Shown: piece after piece, positions 43,507-52,227 of the stretch
Layout: every line of letters starts with the position of its first letter
How positions within the stretch are numbered: position 1 is the first letter of the stretch
Source of the DNA: Escherichia sp. MOD1-EC7003
Lineage (GTDB): Bacteria; Pseudomonadota; Gammaproteobacteria; Enterobacterales; Enterobacteriaceae
Reading direction: 5' to 3'
Assembly: GCF_002965065.1 (NCBI RefSeq)
Contig: NZ_PTRE01000059.1
Coordinates: 37,312-101,311, forward strand
DNA: 64,000 bases
The notes under the pieces: generated by a model
Databases searched by the model: none
What the model was told of the DNA's origin: nothing
What the model saw: only the letters and a program-made list of their open reading frames with translations
Position numbers and translations under genes: made by a program

Positions 43507-44418
43507 ATGGATGACTGTGGTGCTGTTTTGCATAATATTGAAACCAAATGGCTTTATGATTTTCTGACCCTGGAAAAATGCCGCAACTTTTCCCAGGCAG
43601 CAGTCAGTCGCAACGTATCACAACCGGCATTCAGCCGCCGCATCCGCGCACTGGAACAGGCGATTGGCGTTGAATTATTTAACCGCCGGGTGACACCGCT
43701 GCAACTCTCGGAACAAGGGAAAATCTTCCATTCGCAGATCCGCCATCTATTGCAACAACTAGAAAGCAACCTCGCAGAGCTGCGTGGCGGCAGCGATTAT
43801 GCACAACGTAAAATCAAGATAGCCGCTGCACACTCTCTTTCCCTCGGTCTGTTACCGTCCATTATCAGCCAGATGCCGCCGCTATTTACCTGGGCGATTG
43901 AAGCTATTGATGTCGATGAAGCGGTTGATAAACTGCGTGAAGGGCAAAGCGACTGTATTTTTTCCTTTCACGACGAAGATTTGCTGGAAGCGCCGTTTGA
44001 CCACATTCGCTTATTTGAATCTCAATTGTTCCCCGTCTGCGCCAGTAACGAACACGAAGAAGCGCTTTTTAACCTCGCGCTGTCACACTTTCCGCTGCTT
44101 AATTACAGCCGTAACTCCTACATGGGGCGATTGATTAATCGCACCCTGACGCGCCACAGTGAGTTAAGTTTCAGCACCTTTTTTGTCTCGTCGATGAGCG
44201 AACTTTTAAAGCAGGTTACCCTCGACGGCGGTGGGATTGCCTGGCTACCGGAGTACGCCATCCAACAAGAAATTCACAGCGGGCAGCTCATTGTGCTGAA
44301 TCGGGACGAACTGGTGATCCCGATTCAGGCCTACGCATACCGAATGAATACCCGCATGAATCCAGTAGCCAAACGCTTCTGGCGTGAGCTGCGCGAGCTG
44401 GAGATTAGGCTTAGCTGA
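43507..44418 (+). CDS. hypT: HypT, hypochlorite-responsive LysR regulator
   Basis: The 303-residue LysR-type regulator has an N-terminal winged helix (CRNFSQAAVSRNVSQPAFSR). The three methionines known to be oxidised by HOCl in HypT are all present at 123, 206 and 230, as is Cys150. The 3' end overlaps the iraD remnant on the other strand by 8 bp. Confidence 0.94.
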   Translation: MDDCGAVLHNIETKWLYDFLTLEKCRNFSQAAVSRNVSQPAFSRRIRALEQAIGVELFNRRVTPLQLSEQGKIFHSQIRHLLQQLESNLAELRGGSDYAQRKIKIAAAHSLSLGLLPSIISQMPPLFTWAIEAIDVDEAVDKLREGQSDCIFSFHDEDLLEAPFDHIRLFESQLFPVCASNEHEEALFNLALSHFPLLNYSRNSYMGRLINRTLTRHSELSFSTFFVSSMSELLKQVTLDGGGIAWLPEYAIQQEIHSGQLIVLNRDELVIPIQAYAYRMNTRMNPVAKRFWRELRELEIRLS

Positions 44419-44488
44419 AATTTTCCGGCGTCGCACTACGCCAACCGCCATTATCCCAGACCAGCTCAAACGTCAGCGCTTCATCGAA
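44411..44488 (-). pseudogene. iraD: iraD 3'-end remnant
   Basis: The minus strand reads LTFELVWDNGGWRSATPENF S and stops, matching the last 25 or so residues of the RssB anti-adaptor IraD. The upstream 100 residues and promoter are missing; AT-rich DNA follows to uxuR. IraD stabilises sigma-S after DNA damage, so that route is presumably absent here. Confidence 0.85.
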
Positions 44489-44634
44489 CAGATTTAAACG
44501 CACATATGATATTTATAAATAATATATCGCCAGCAATCATTTGACTTCGCAAAGTTTATTATTAAGGTTATGAACTATTTCTGATGTAGAAGATTGGGTG
44601 CAAAGCGGTTCAACTTTGCACCAGAAATGAGGGA

Positions 44635-45408
44635 TCAGGCGTCGACTTTATCCAGCGGCCATGAATCAAACAGATAGCCGTCAAAATAAATATCGTCAAC
44701 GTTCGAGAATTCCAGCAAACGTTGCTTAACGTTTTCCAGATGCTGCCACATAGCCAGCTTCGCCGCGCGGGCATCTTTTTTGATTAACGCGGCGAGGATC
44801 TGTTTGTGATCGCCCAACCACTCTTTGCGATACAGGCTGTCATCGAGATGGCTGTGCAACTGGATCCACATCGGATTGTTTTCACGCCACTGCCAGGACT
44901 GCCGGAACAGTTCCACCAGCATGCTATTATGCGTCGCTTCGGCAATGGCGAGATGGAACTGCATGTCACCGCTTTCGCTGCTGCCCGGCGCGCTGGAAGC
45001 CAGTTCACGCTCTTCCAGTTGTAATGCCTGGCGCATTTTGACGATATCTTCGCGGGTAGCCTGCAAAGCGGCAAATTCCGCTATGTTACTTTCCAGCAAC
45101 TGCCGCGCCTGTAACAGCTCAAAAGGACCGGCATCGTTGCAGACGTTGGCATCTGCACTATCGGCAATGTGGCTGGTTGAACTGTCCAGAACATATATAC
45201 CCGCCCCCCGGCGCACTTCCACCAGCCCTTTGATCTCCAGCATGATCAGCGCCTCACGTACCACCGTACGCGTGACATCGAGCATTTCTGCGATTTCACG
45301 CTCCGGCGGCAGCCGTTCACCAGGATTGTACGGCGTCTTTATGATCAGATCGCGGATCATCGCCCCGACTTCCTGGTAAGGTCTTTGCGCAGAGGTGGCA
45401 GATTTCAT
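44635..45408 (-). CDS. uxuR: UxuR, GntR-family hexuronate repressor
   Basis: The 257-residue FadR-type GntR repressor has the N-terminal winged helix PGERLPPEREIAEMLDVTRT and an all-helical ligand domain. It represses uxuAB and gntP and is released by fructuronate. It lies downstream of uxuB in the same direction but is separated by a REP and a strong terminator, so it has its own promoter. Confidence 0.96.
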   Translation of the reverse strand: MKSATSAQRPYQEVGAMIRDLIIKTPYNPGERLPPEREIAEMLDVTRTVVREALIMLEIKGLVEVRRGAGIYVLDSSTSHIADSADANVCNDAGPFELLQARQLLESNIAEFAALQATREDIVKMRQALQLEERELASSAPGSSESGDMQFHLAIAEATHNSMLVELFRQSWQWRENNPMWIQLHSHLDDSLYRKEWLGDHKQILAALIKKDARAAKLAMWQHLENVKQRLLEFSNVDDIYFDGYLFDSWPLDKVDA

Positions 45409-45443
45409 AATGTTGTGTCCGTTAGGTGCGATTTATCAAATTA

Positions 45444-45540
45444 TTGCTGGATGCGGCGTGAACGCCTTATCCGGCCTGCAAAGAGTGCGTATTTAATAAG
45501 TTGTGATTGATACCCAAGCCCGATAAGCACGTGCATCAGC
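45444..45540. repeat. REP elements between uxuR and uxuB
   Basis: A REP copy (gctggatgcggcgtgaacgc to cttatccggcc, 45448-45478) and a degenerate inverse (cccgataagcacgtgcatcag, about 45519-45539) lie upstream of uxuR. Confidence 0.7.
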
Positions 45541-45620
45541 CGATCTTACGTTGATCGTTAATGACAAACTATACCATTAGCACTGGAAGTTGGCACGTCC
45601 GGGTGGGCAAAAAAACAAAA

Positions 45621-45654
45621 ACTGGTCAACCAAATATTAGTTTGATTGACCAGT
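45621..45654 (-). terminator. uxuAB terminator
   Basis: The inverted repeat actggtcaa...ttgaccagt has a 9-bp stem extended by 4 bp. On the minus strand it is followed by TTTTTGTTTTTTTG, a strong intrinsic terminator after uxuB. Confidence 0.88.
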
Positions 45655-45677
45655 AAGTCTGTAGGGTAATCAGTTAG

Positions 45678-47138
45678 TTACAGCGCTGCCACACACTCGC
45701 GCGCACCGCGCTCGCACAGCTGCTGATATGCTGCCGTCACCGCGCCAACAAAGTCCGCATTTTGCGGCAGATCATCGGCAAAGATACCGCTCAGGCCCAG
45801 CAACGCTTTCACGCGGTCTGCGCCCTGATACTGCGAGTTGATCTTCTGGAACTCTGCCAGCATCGGGTCGACCACATCAATGGCATTACCCTGCTCATCC
45901 ACGCCCTGGGTGTAACGCATCCAGCCAGCCACGCCCAGCGCCAGGTGACGCCAGCTACCACCATTTTGCAGGTGCAGACGCACCGGGTCCAGCAGGCGCT
46001 GTGGTAACTTCTGGCTACCGTCCATCGCAATCTGCCAGGTACGGTGACGCAGAGACGGGTTGCTGAAACGCTCGATCAGCAGCGTCGCATAGGCGTTCAG
46101 GTCAGTCCCTTCCGGCATCGACAGCGTTGGCGCTTGTTCCTGCATCATCAGGGCAAAGGCCGCTTTGCGATAATCCGGGTTAGTCATGGTGTCAGCAATG
46201 GTTTCATAGCCGCCGAGGTAACCGAGGTACGCCAGGAAAGAGTGGCTGCCGTTCAGCATACGCAGTTTCATCATTTCGAACGGCACAACGTCTGCGACGA
46301 ACTGTGCGCCCACTTTATCCCAGTCCGGGCGACCATTAACGAAGTTATCTTCAATGACCCACTGACGGAACGGTTCGCAGGCAATGGCGCACGGGTCGTA
46401 AACACCCAGCTGGTCAGCAATTTCCTGCAAAGTTTCTGGCGTCGCCGCCGGAACGATGCGGTCAACCATGGTGCACGGGAAAGTCACGTTTTCTTCAATC
46501 CATGCCGCCAGCTGCGGATCGCGTGCCTGAGCCAGTCCCAGTACTGCGACCTTCGCCACATGACCGTTTTCACGCACGTTGTCGCAGGACATTACGGTAA
46601 ACGCTTTCAGACCTTTTTCACGACGCAGGCGCAGGGCTTCAACGATGTAACCAATCGCGGACTTCGGCGCAGTCGGGTTTTCCAGATCGTGCTTGATCAG
46701 CGGGTTATTGAGATCCAGCTGACCGCTCGCCGCATCGGCGCAGTAACCTTTTTCCGTGACCGTCAGGGAGACAATCGCCGTCTGCGGACGCGCCATCGCG
46801 CTGAGAATACCTTCGCAACCGTCGATTTCCGGGTGCAGAGCTTCTTTCATCGAACCGATAATTTTCAGCTCGGTGCTTTCTGCGCCTTTTTCTGCCACGG
46901 TGTACAGCAGCTGCTGTTTTTTCAGGTTTTCGATCAGCACGCGGTCGTTGCCTGGCATCAGGTTAACTTCGCAGATCCCCCAGTCGCTGTCAGTGCTTTC
47001 CAGCAGGTGATGGGTATAAAGCGCCTGGTGCGCGCGGTGAAACGCTCCGCAACCGAGATGCACAATGCGTGATTCCAGACGAGAATGATCCCATGACGGG
47101 CGGGCAACCGGCAGATTGCTGTCAACAATAGTAGTCAT
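45678..47138 (-). CDS. uxuB: D-mannonate oxidoreductase (fructuronate reductase)
   Basis: UxuB reduces D-fructuronate to D-mannonate with NADH. The 486-residue protein belongs to the mannitol dehydrogenase family, with the nucleotide-binding VHLGCGAFHRAHQALY near residue 28 and the catalytic KLRMLNGSHS segment. It is second in the uxuAB operon, 80 bp after uxuA. Confidence 0.96.
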   Translation of the reverse strand: MTTIVDSNLPVARPSWDHSRLESRIVHLGCGAFHRAHQALYTHHLLESTDSDWGICEVNLMPGNDRVLIENLKKQQLLYTVAEKGAESTELKIIGSMKEALHPEIDGCEGILSAMARPQTAIVSLTVTEKGYCADAASGQLDLNNPLIKHDLENPTAPKSAIGYIVEALRLRREKGLKAFTVMSCDNVRENGHVAKVAVLGLAQARDPQLAAWIEENVTFPCTMVDRIVPAATPETLQEIADQLGVYDPCAIACEPFRQWVIEDNFVNGRPDWDKVGAQFVADVVPFEMMKLRMLNGSHSFLAYLGYLGGYETIADTMTNPDYRKAAFALMMQEQAPTLSMPEGTDLNAYATLLIERFSNPSLRHRTWQIAMDGSQKLPQRLLDPVRLHLQNGGSWRHLALGVAGWMRYTQGVDEQGNAIDVVDPMLAEFQKINSQYQGADRVKALLGLSGIFADDLPQNADFVGAVTAAYQQLCERGARECVAAL

Positions 47139-47218
47139 CGTAAACTCCAGAATCCGTCTTCAGAGAGCGACGGCAAGGAAGAAGGAACCGACACGGCGCG
47201 CAGCCATGCCGGTGGATA

Positions 47219-48403
47219 TTAACGGCTAAAGAAAGCGCGCTGGATCGCCAGCTCGACACCGCGAACTTCGGCCAGGCCTTTCAGACGACCAATTGCGGAG
47301 TAACCTGGGTTAGTTTTCTTCTTCAGGTCGTCCAGCATCTGATGACCGTGGTCCGGACGCATCGGGATCAGGTCTTCTTTGCCTTCCGCTTTACGACGGT
47401 GTTCTTCTTCAACAATCGCTTTCACCACTTCATACATATCAACGTCACCGTTCAGGTGCGCCGCTTCGTGGAAGGTTTTCGGGTTATCTTCACGCATGGT
47501 GGAACGCAGATGGGTGAAGTAAATACGCGGACCAAACTGCTTGATCATATCAACCAAATCGTTGTCAGCGCGCACACCGTAGGAACCGGTGCACATGGTG
47601 AAACCGTTCGCCATGCTGTTTACGGTATCAACCATCCACTGCATATCTTCAATGGTGGAAACAATGCGCGGCAGGCCGAGGATCGGGCGCGGCGGATCGT
47701 CCGGGTGAACAGCCATACGGACGCCAACTTCTTCGGCAACCGGGATAATGGCTTTCAGGAAGACAGCAAAGTTTTCGCGCAGTTTGGCTTTGTCGATATC
47801 TTTGTACAACTCCAGATGCTTACGGAACTGGTCGAGGGTGTACCCTTCTTCCGCACCCGGCAGGCCAGCAATAATGTTACGGGTCAGACGCGCTTTGTCT
47901 TCGTCGCTCATGGTGGCGAAGCGTTCAGCTGCCTGAGCAATTTCTTCTTCGGTGTAATCCGCTTCGGCGCCAGGGCGCTTCAGGATGTGCAGTTCGAATG
48001 CCGCGAATTCGATCTGGTCGAAGCGCAGGGCTTTGGAGCCGTCCGGCAGCACGTATTCGAGGTCAGTACGGGTCCAGTCGAGCACCGGCATGAAGTTATA
48101 GCACACGGTGCGAATGCCGCACTGCGCCAGGTTGCGCAGAGTCTGCTGATAGTTAGCGATCCACTGCTCATAGTTGCCGGTATGGGTTTTGATATCTTCG
48201 TGAATTGGCACGCTTTCTACGACAGACCACACCAGGCCTGCGTCTTCAACGATCGCCTTGCGTTTGAGGATCTCTTCTACGGACCATACTTCGCCGTTCG
48301 GGATATGGTGCAGCGCGGTAACCACGCCAGTTGCGCCCGCCTGACGGACATCAGCTAAAGAAACCGGATCGTTTGGGCCGTACCAGCGCCAGGTCTGTTC
48401 CAT
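47219..48403 (-). CDS. uxuA: D-mannonate dehydratase
   Basis: UxuA dehydrates D-mannonate to 2-keto-3-deoxygluconate. The 394-residue TIM-barrel enzyme starts at the known [16 protein letters not shown] with an AGAGGAA ribosome site at 48403. Metal-binding segments include [10 protein letters not shown] and MRPDHGHQM. First gene of uxuAB; the operator region precedes it. Confidence 0.96.
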   Translation of the reverse strand: MEQTWRWYGPNDPVSLADVRQAGATGVVTALHHIPNGEVWSVEEILKRKAIVEDAGLVWSVVESVPIHEDIKTHTGNYEQWIANYQQTLRNLAQCGIRTVCYNFMPVLDWTRTDLEYVLPDGSKALRFDQIEFAAFELHILKRPGAEADYTEEEIAQAAERFATMSDEDKARLTRNIIAGLPGAEEGYTLDQFRKHLELYKDIDKAKLRENFAVFLKAIIPVAEEVGVRMAVHPDDPPRPILGLPRIVSTIEDMQWMVDTVNSMANGFTMCTGSYGVRADNDLVDMIKQFGPRIYFTHLRSTMREDNPKTFHEAAHLNGDVDMYEVVKAIVEEEHRRKAEGKEDLIPMRPDHGHQMLDDLKKKTNPGYSAIGRLKGLAEVRGVELAIQRAFFSR

Positions 48404-48565
48404 GATTTTTCCTCTTTCACATAGTGGGTTCCACAGCAAAGAGACGCGGAACCCCGGAGTTGTTTAGGTATCCGGATGAACAACCAGAGCGCAGCCGTGG
48501 CGTTGCATCGGATGAGATGACGTATAAGTTCTACCTTTTGGTAAGACATGTCAACCCAAATTCTA

Positions 48566-48582
48566 AAATTGGTTAACCACAT
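48566..48582. promoter_or_regulatory. UxuR/ExuR operator at uxuA promoter
   Basis: The stretch aaattggttaaccacat is a near-palindrome with ATTGGT/ACCA arms, matching the UxuR/ExuR consensus. It lies about 165 bp upstream of uxuA. Confidence 0.7.
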
Positions 48583-48675
48583 CACAAGAATTTCACTCTC
48601 CTGGTCGTTGCTGCAAATTGCAGCAAAGGGTAATCGATGGTTATTGATTAGAGTGTGTGACATTCATCTCAACAA

Positions 48676-48689
48676 TGGTTGACCAATTA
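48676..48689. promoter_or_regulatory. UxuR/ExuR operator near gntP
   Basis: The stretch tggttgaccaatta is a second operator-like palindrome, closer to gntP. UxuR control of gntP by fructuronate is known in K-12. A further partial gtcgacca lies at 48700-48707. Confidence 0.65.
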
Positions 48690-48742
48690 ACATAATATGT
48701 CGACCAAAATAACAACAGTTCAACCAGGTAAGGTAAAACGTT

Positions 48743-50086
48743 ATGCATGTGCTTAACATTCTTTGGGTGGTCTTCGGTATCGGCCTGATGCTGGTACTGA
48801 ATTTGAAGTTCAAAATCAATTCAATGGTGGCGTTGTTGGTGGCGGCGCTGTCCGTCGGGATGCTGGCAGGCATGGACTTGATGTCGCTGCTGCACACCAT
48901 GAAAGCGGGATTCGGCAACACGCTGGGGGAACTGGCAATCATCGTGGTGTTCGGTGCAGTCATCGGTAAATTGATGGTCGACTCCGGCGCGGCGCACCAG
49001 ATAGCGCATACGCTGTTGGCACGTCTCGGCCTGCGCTATGTAAAGCTGTCAGTGATTATCATCGGTCTGATTTTCGGTCTGGCAATGTTCTATGAAGTGG
49101 CCTTTATCATGCTGGCACCGCTGGTGATCGTGATTGCCGCCGAAGCTAAAATCCCGTTCCTGAAACTGGCGATCCCGGCAGTAGCCGCTGCCACCACCGC
49201 ACATTCACTATTCCCACCGCAGCCCGGCCCGGTCGCGCTGGTGAACGCTTATGGCGCGGATATGGGGATGGTTTATATCTATGGCGTACTGGTGACGATC
49301 CCGGGTGTAATCTGCGCAGGTCTGATCCTGCCGAGGTTCCTCGGTAATCTTGAGCGCCCAACGCCATCATTCCTGAAAGCAGATCAACCGGTAGATATGA
49401 ATAATCTGCCCTCTTTCGGCATTTCGATTCTGGTGCCGCTGATCCCGGCGATCATTATGATCGCCACCACTATAGCCAATATCTGGTTGGTAAAAGATAC
49501 CCCTGCGTGGGAAGTGGTTAACTTTATTGGTTCCTCGCCTATTGCAATGTTTATTGCGATGGTGGTTGCATTCGTACTCTTTGGCACCGCGCGTGGTCAT
49601 GACATGCAGTGGGTGATGAACGCGTTTGAAAGCGCGGTGAAAAGCATTGCCATGGTGATTCTGATCATCGGTGCGGGTGGCGTGCTGAAGCAAACCATCA
49701 TCGACACCGGCATTGGCGACACCATCGGCATGTTGATGTCACACGGCAATATCTCGCCCTACATCATGGCATGGCTGATCACCGTACTGATTCGTCTGGC
49801 AACTGGTCAGGGTGTCGTTTCGGCTATGACCGCCGCCGGGATTATCAGTGCTGCAATCCTCGACCCAGCAACCGGCCAGCTGGTTGGCGTGAATCCGGCA
49901 CTGCTGGTGCTGGCGACAGCAGCGGGTTCTAACACCCTTACCCACATTAACGATGCATCTTTCTGGTTGTTTAAAGGTTATTTTGACCTGTCAGTAAAAG
50001 ACACGTTGAAAACCTGGGGGCTGCTGGAGCTGGTCAACTCCGTGGTTGGGCTGATTATTGTGTTGATTATTAGCATGGTAGCGTAA
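48743..50086 (+). CDS. gntP: GntP, fructuronate/gluconate transporter
   Basis: The 447-residue GntP-family symporter has about 12-14 predicted helices and the family segments [18 protein letters not shown] and [14 protein letters not shown]. In E. coli it mainly imports fructuronate and is co-regulated with uxuAB, from which it diverges. It is the last core gene before the accessory region. Confidence 0.95.
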   Translation: MHVLNILWVVFGIGLMLVLNLKFKINSMVALLVAALSVGMLAGMDLMSLLHTMKAGFGNTLGELAIIVVFGAVIGKLMVDSGAAHQIAHTLLARLGLRYVKLSVIIIGLIFGLAMFYEVAFIMLAPLVIVIAAEAKIPFLKLAIPAVAAATTAHSLFPPQPGPVALVNAYGADMGMVYIYGVLVTIPGVICAGLILPRFLGNLERPTPSFLKADQPVDMNNLPSFGISILVPLIPAIIMIATTIANIWLVKDTPAWEVVNFIGSSPIAMFIAMVVAFVLFGTARGHDMQWVMNAFESAVKSIAMVILIIGAGGVLKQTIIDTGIGDTIGMLMSHGNISPYIMAWLITVLIRLATGQGVVSAMTAAGIISAAILDPATGQLVGVNPALLVLATAAGSNTLTHINDASFWLFKGYFDLSVKDTLKTWGLLELVNSVVGLIIVLIISMVA

Positions 50087-50096
50087 AAGAACACCA

Positions 50097-50117
50097 GAGC
50101 CTGCCATTGGCAGGCTC
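50097..50117 (+). terminator. gntP terminator
   Basis: The inverted repeat gagcctgc-cattg-gcaggctc starts 11 bp after the gntP stop. A weak REP-like remnant (gtaggtctgatagcgtag to catcaggcaa) follows at about 50146-50176. Confidence 0.75.
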
Positions 50118-50216
50118 AGTTCGGATTGTCGGCAAAGTGCGCCTTTGTAGGTCTGATAGCGTAGCTCATCAGGCAATATTGCGTACCAGCATTAACAATG
50201 CCCTGTGATTTCTGTA

Positions 50217-50549
50217 TTGATAAACAAAAGCCACGCCAATAATTGACTGCACGTTCCCTGCAGTCACCTGCCTCCGGTAGGTGCGTAATTTACGGTTAAT
50301 CCCAGACTTACCGCCGAAGTCCCTACTGTCCCTAACGATACCGTGTTATTCGCTGGAATAATCGTACCGTTGCGCGTCAACTGTACGCCGACGCCCTGTG
50401 CTGGCGAAAACGATGCGGTATTGGTGAGAATCGAATTGCCCGCATCTGCAATTGTGCCTGAAAGGTAATACCCCTGGTTTTGGCTTTTCGCACAGTAAAC
50501 AGTAAGAGGAATCGGCACCGAACCAGGATAGTCCGGCAGAGTAACGGTG
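50217..50549 (-). pseudogene. fimH: fimH 3'-end remnant, frameshifted
   Basis: On the minus strand, TVTLPDYPGSVPIPLTVYCA through SLGLTVNYAPTGG matches the pilin domain of the type 1 fimbrial adhesin FimH. A single base is missing after GG (K-12 has GGQVTAGNVQ), giving a premature TGA. The original frame is recoverable to VYQ at 50217-50225, where the K-12 stop TAA reads TAC. Upstream it fuses abruptly to IS DNA at about 50550. The rest of fim is absent. Confidence 0.9.
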
Positions 50550-50767
50550 AGGCCTTCCGCATGCTGAAGGCGGGAATGTGTCATACCACGACTTAATCGC
50601 TCCGTCATCCAGCCAGAAAGCCATGGAGCCACAGTTGATTAGAGCGTTGTTATCGGTGTGCCAGTTGGTGATTCTGAACTTCTGCTTTGCCACGGGACTG
50701 CCTGCGTTGTCAGGGAGTGCGTGATCTGATCCTTCAACTCAGTAATAGTTCGAGTTATTCAACAAAG
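50550..50767 (-). mobile_element. IS5-family (IS903-like) remnant, left copy
   Basis: The minus strand encodes MAKQKFRITNWHTDNNALIN through LDDGAIKSWYDTFPP, the N-terminus of an IS903-group transposase. The 5' non-coding end and a terminal-repeat-like ctttgttgaataactcg lie to its right. It is truncated after about 55 codons by the fimH junction. A closely similar piece lies at 59688-59939. Confidence 0.82.
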
Positions 50768-50935
50768 TCCACATGGCGATGAATGCAGTCATAACAGGAA
50801 CACTATCTCTGGCTTATATAGTTATACCCGTTAACAAGGGATCTTTTGTTAAATTATCCTACAACAAAAAATGAAATAGAATTGTTATTATGCTGCATCT
50901 TATCGATACAAAGGAACCATCATCTCTAATGGTAT

Positions 50936-50964
50936 AATGAAGCACCTGCTATAGGTGCCTCATT
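50936..50964 (-). terminator. Terminator at the end of the pectin operon
   Basis: The hairpin aatga-a-gcacct-gctat-aggtgc-c-tcatt sits about 190 bp beyond the porin stop on the minus strand. The 50768-51154 stretch holds no supported gene. A short minus-strand frame at about 50989-51090, ending SGTYL, could be a gene scrap. Confidence 0.55.
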
Positions 50965-51154
50965 AATAATATTATCTCTCGCTCACAAATATGTGCCTGA
51001 TGTTACACTGCCTGAACTAAACTGAAATGATAATTCTATACCTGATAGTGATATATGAAGGCTGGCCGCTGTAACACCTCCCATAAATAAATTATATTCA
51101 TCATAAGACTTCTGTAACTAATTCATATGGGAACATCTTTATATTTATATGGCA

Positions 51155-52117
51155 TTAAAATGTTTTACTTATACCAAGCTTGTAGAACATGCGATTTTTG
51201 TCTTCAGAATGTTCTCCATAATAGTTTTCAACGTTAGTTGTTTGTCTGTATATTTCGCCTACCAGTTTCACTGTAGGGAAAACTTTATAGGAAAAGCTTG
51301 CTCCAGTTCGAACTTCTCTATTATTTTTCGATAACCCATTATTACTTGTGCTTTCGATGTTCTTTTCTCTATAAGAGAGATCGTATCTTATGAATGGGTT
51401 CAAAATAAAATCATCTGTAACGTTAAAGTCATAACCACCTCGCAATTGCCAGCGATCATATCTTGAAGAATGTTGATTATACTTTCTTTCATTATAGACT
51501 GACACCCAGAGTGTATTATCATTATTGAATTTATATCTAGCCCCCAGAATCTGAAGTTCCTGATAATAATCGCTGTTGTAATGTTTCGAACCTAACTTAC
51601 CTTTTACATAACTGTTATCTTGTCTCGACTCTTGTTGTGTTTTAAAGAACACAGGAGCAATAAAACCATTCACATATAGACTTAACTGGTCATTGATTTT
51701 ATAAGTCATATTAGGAAAAAAACGTAGTTCTAATTTCCACTTATCCTGCTTTTTAGGATTATCGTAGTTTACATCCCATGATTCATAACGGAAACCTGCG
51801 GAAGGAGAAAAAGAATATGCTCCCATATTCAGGGTATAACCTTTAAGATAGAATTCTATACGATCACGATTAGTTTTAAATTTATCCTCAGGTGTTTTTT
51901 TATGTTTTTTCCCATACTGATCCTGATACATATAGGTGAGTGACACATTCAAAGCAGAATCAGCAACAGGATTGAAATTGCTCTTAATATACGGCATGAA
52001 GACATCTGCAGAGCGATAAGCATAATTATATTGCTCATTTTCAAAACCTAATTCTACAGTTGCAGCAATTACGTTGCCAGAGAATAACGTTAATATAAAG
52101 ATCGTTTTCTTCAACAT
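51155..52117 (-). CDS. OmpG-like outer-membrane porin for oligosaccharides
   Basis: The 320-residue protein has a signal peptide (cleavage after VIAA near residue 15-16), repeated amphipathic beta strands with many aromatic residues, and a C-terminal Phe (GISKTF). These are marks of a monomeric beta barrel. The length fits OmpG-type porins better than the roughly 230-residue KdgM family. As the last gene after a pectate lyase it most likely admits oligogalacturonides. The ATG at 52117 has a GGGA ribosome site. Confidence 0.8.
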   Translation of the reverse strand: MLKKTIFILTLFSGNVIAATVELGFENEQYNYAYRSADVFMPYIKSNFNPVADSALNVSLTYMYQDQYGKKHKKTPEDKFKTNRDRIEFYLKGYTLNMGAYSFSPSAGFRYESWDVNYDNPKKQDKWKLELRFFPNMTYKINDQLSLYVNGFIAPVFFKTQQESRQDNSYVKGKLGSKHYNSDYYQELQILGARYKFNNDNTLWVSVYNERKYNQHSSRYDRWQLRGGYDFNVTDDFILNPFIRYDLSYREKNIESTSNNGLSKNNREVRTGASFSYKVFPTVKLVGEIYRQTTNVENYYGEHSEDKNRMFYKLGISKTF

Positions 52118-52227
52118 TAAAAATCCCATAACAAAATTTTTATATTTTTGTTAATAAAGACATATTACTACCAGTGTCCGTTCTGGAATAACCTGCTTCC
52201 GGTCGGCAGCAGGTTAATGACCATTGT

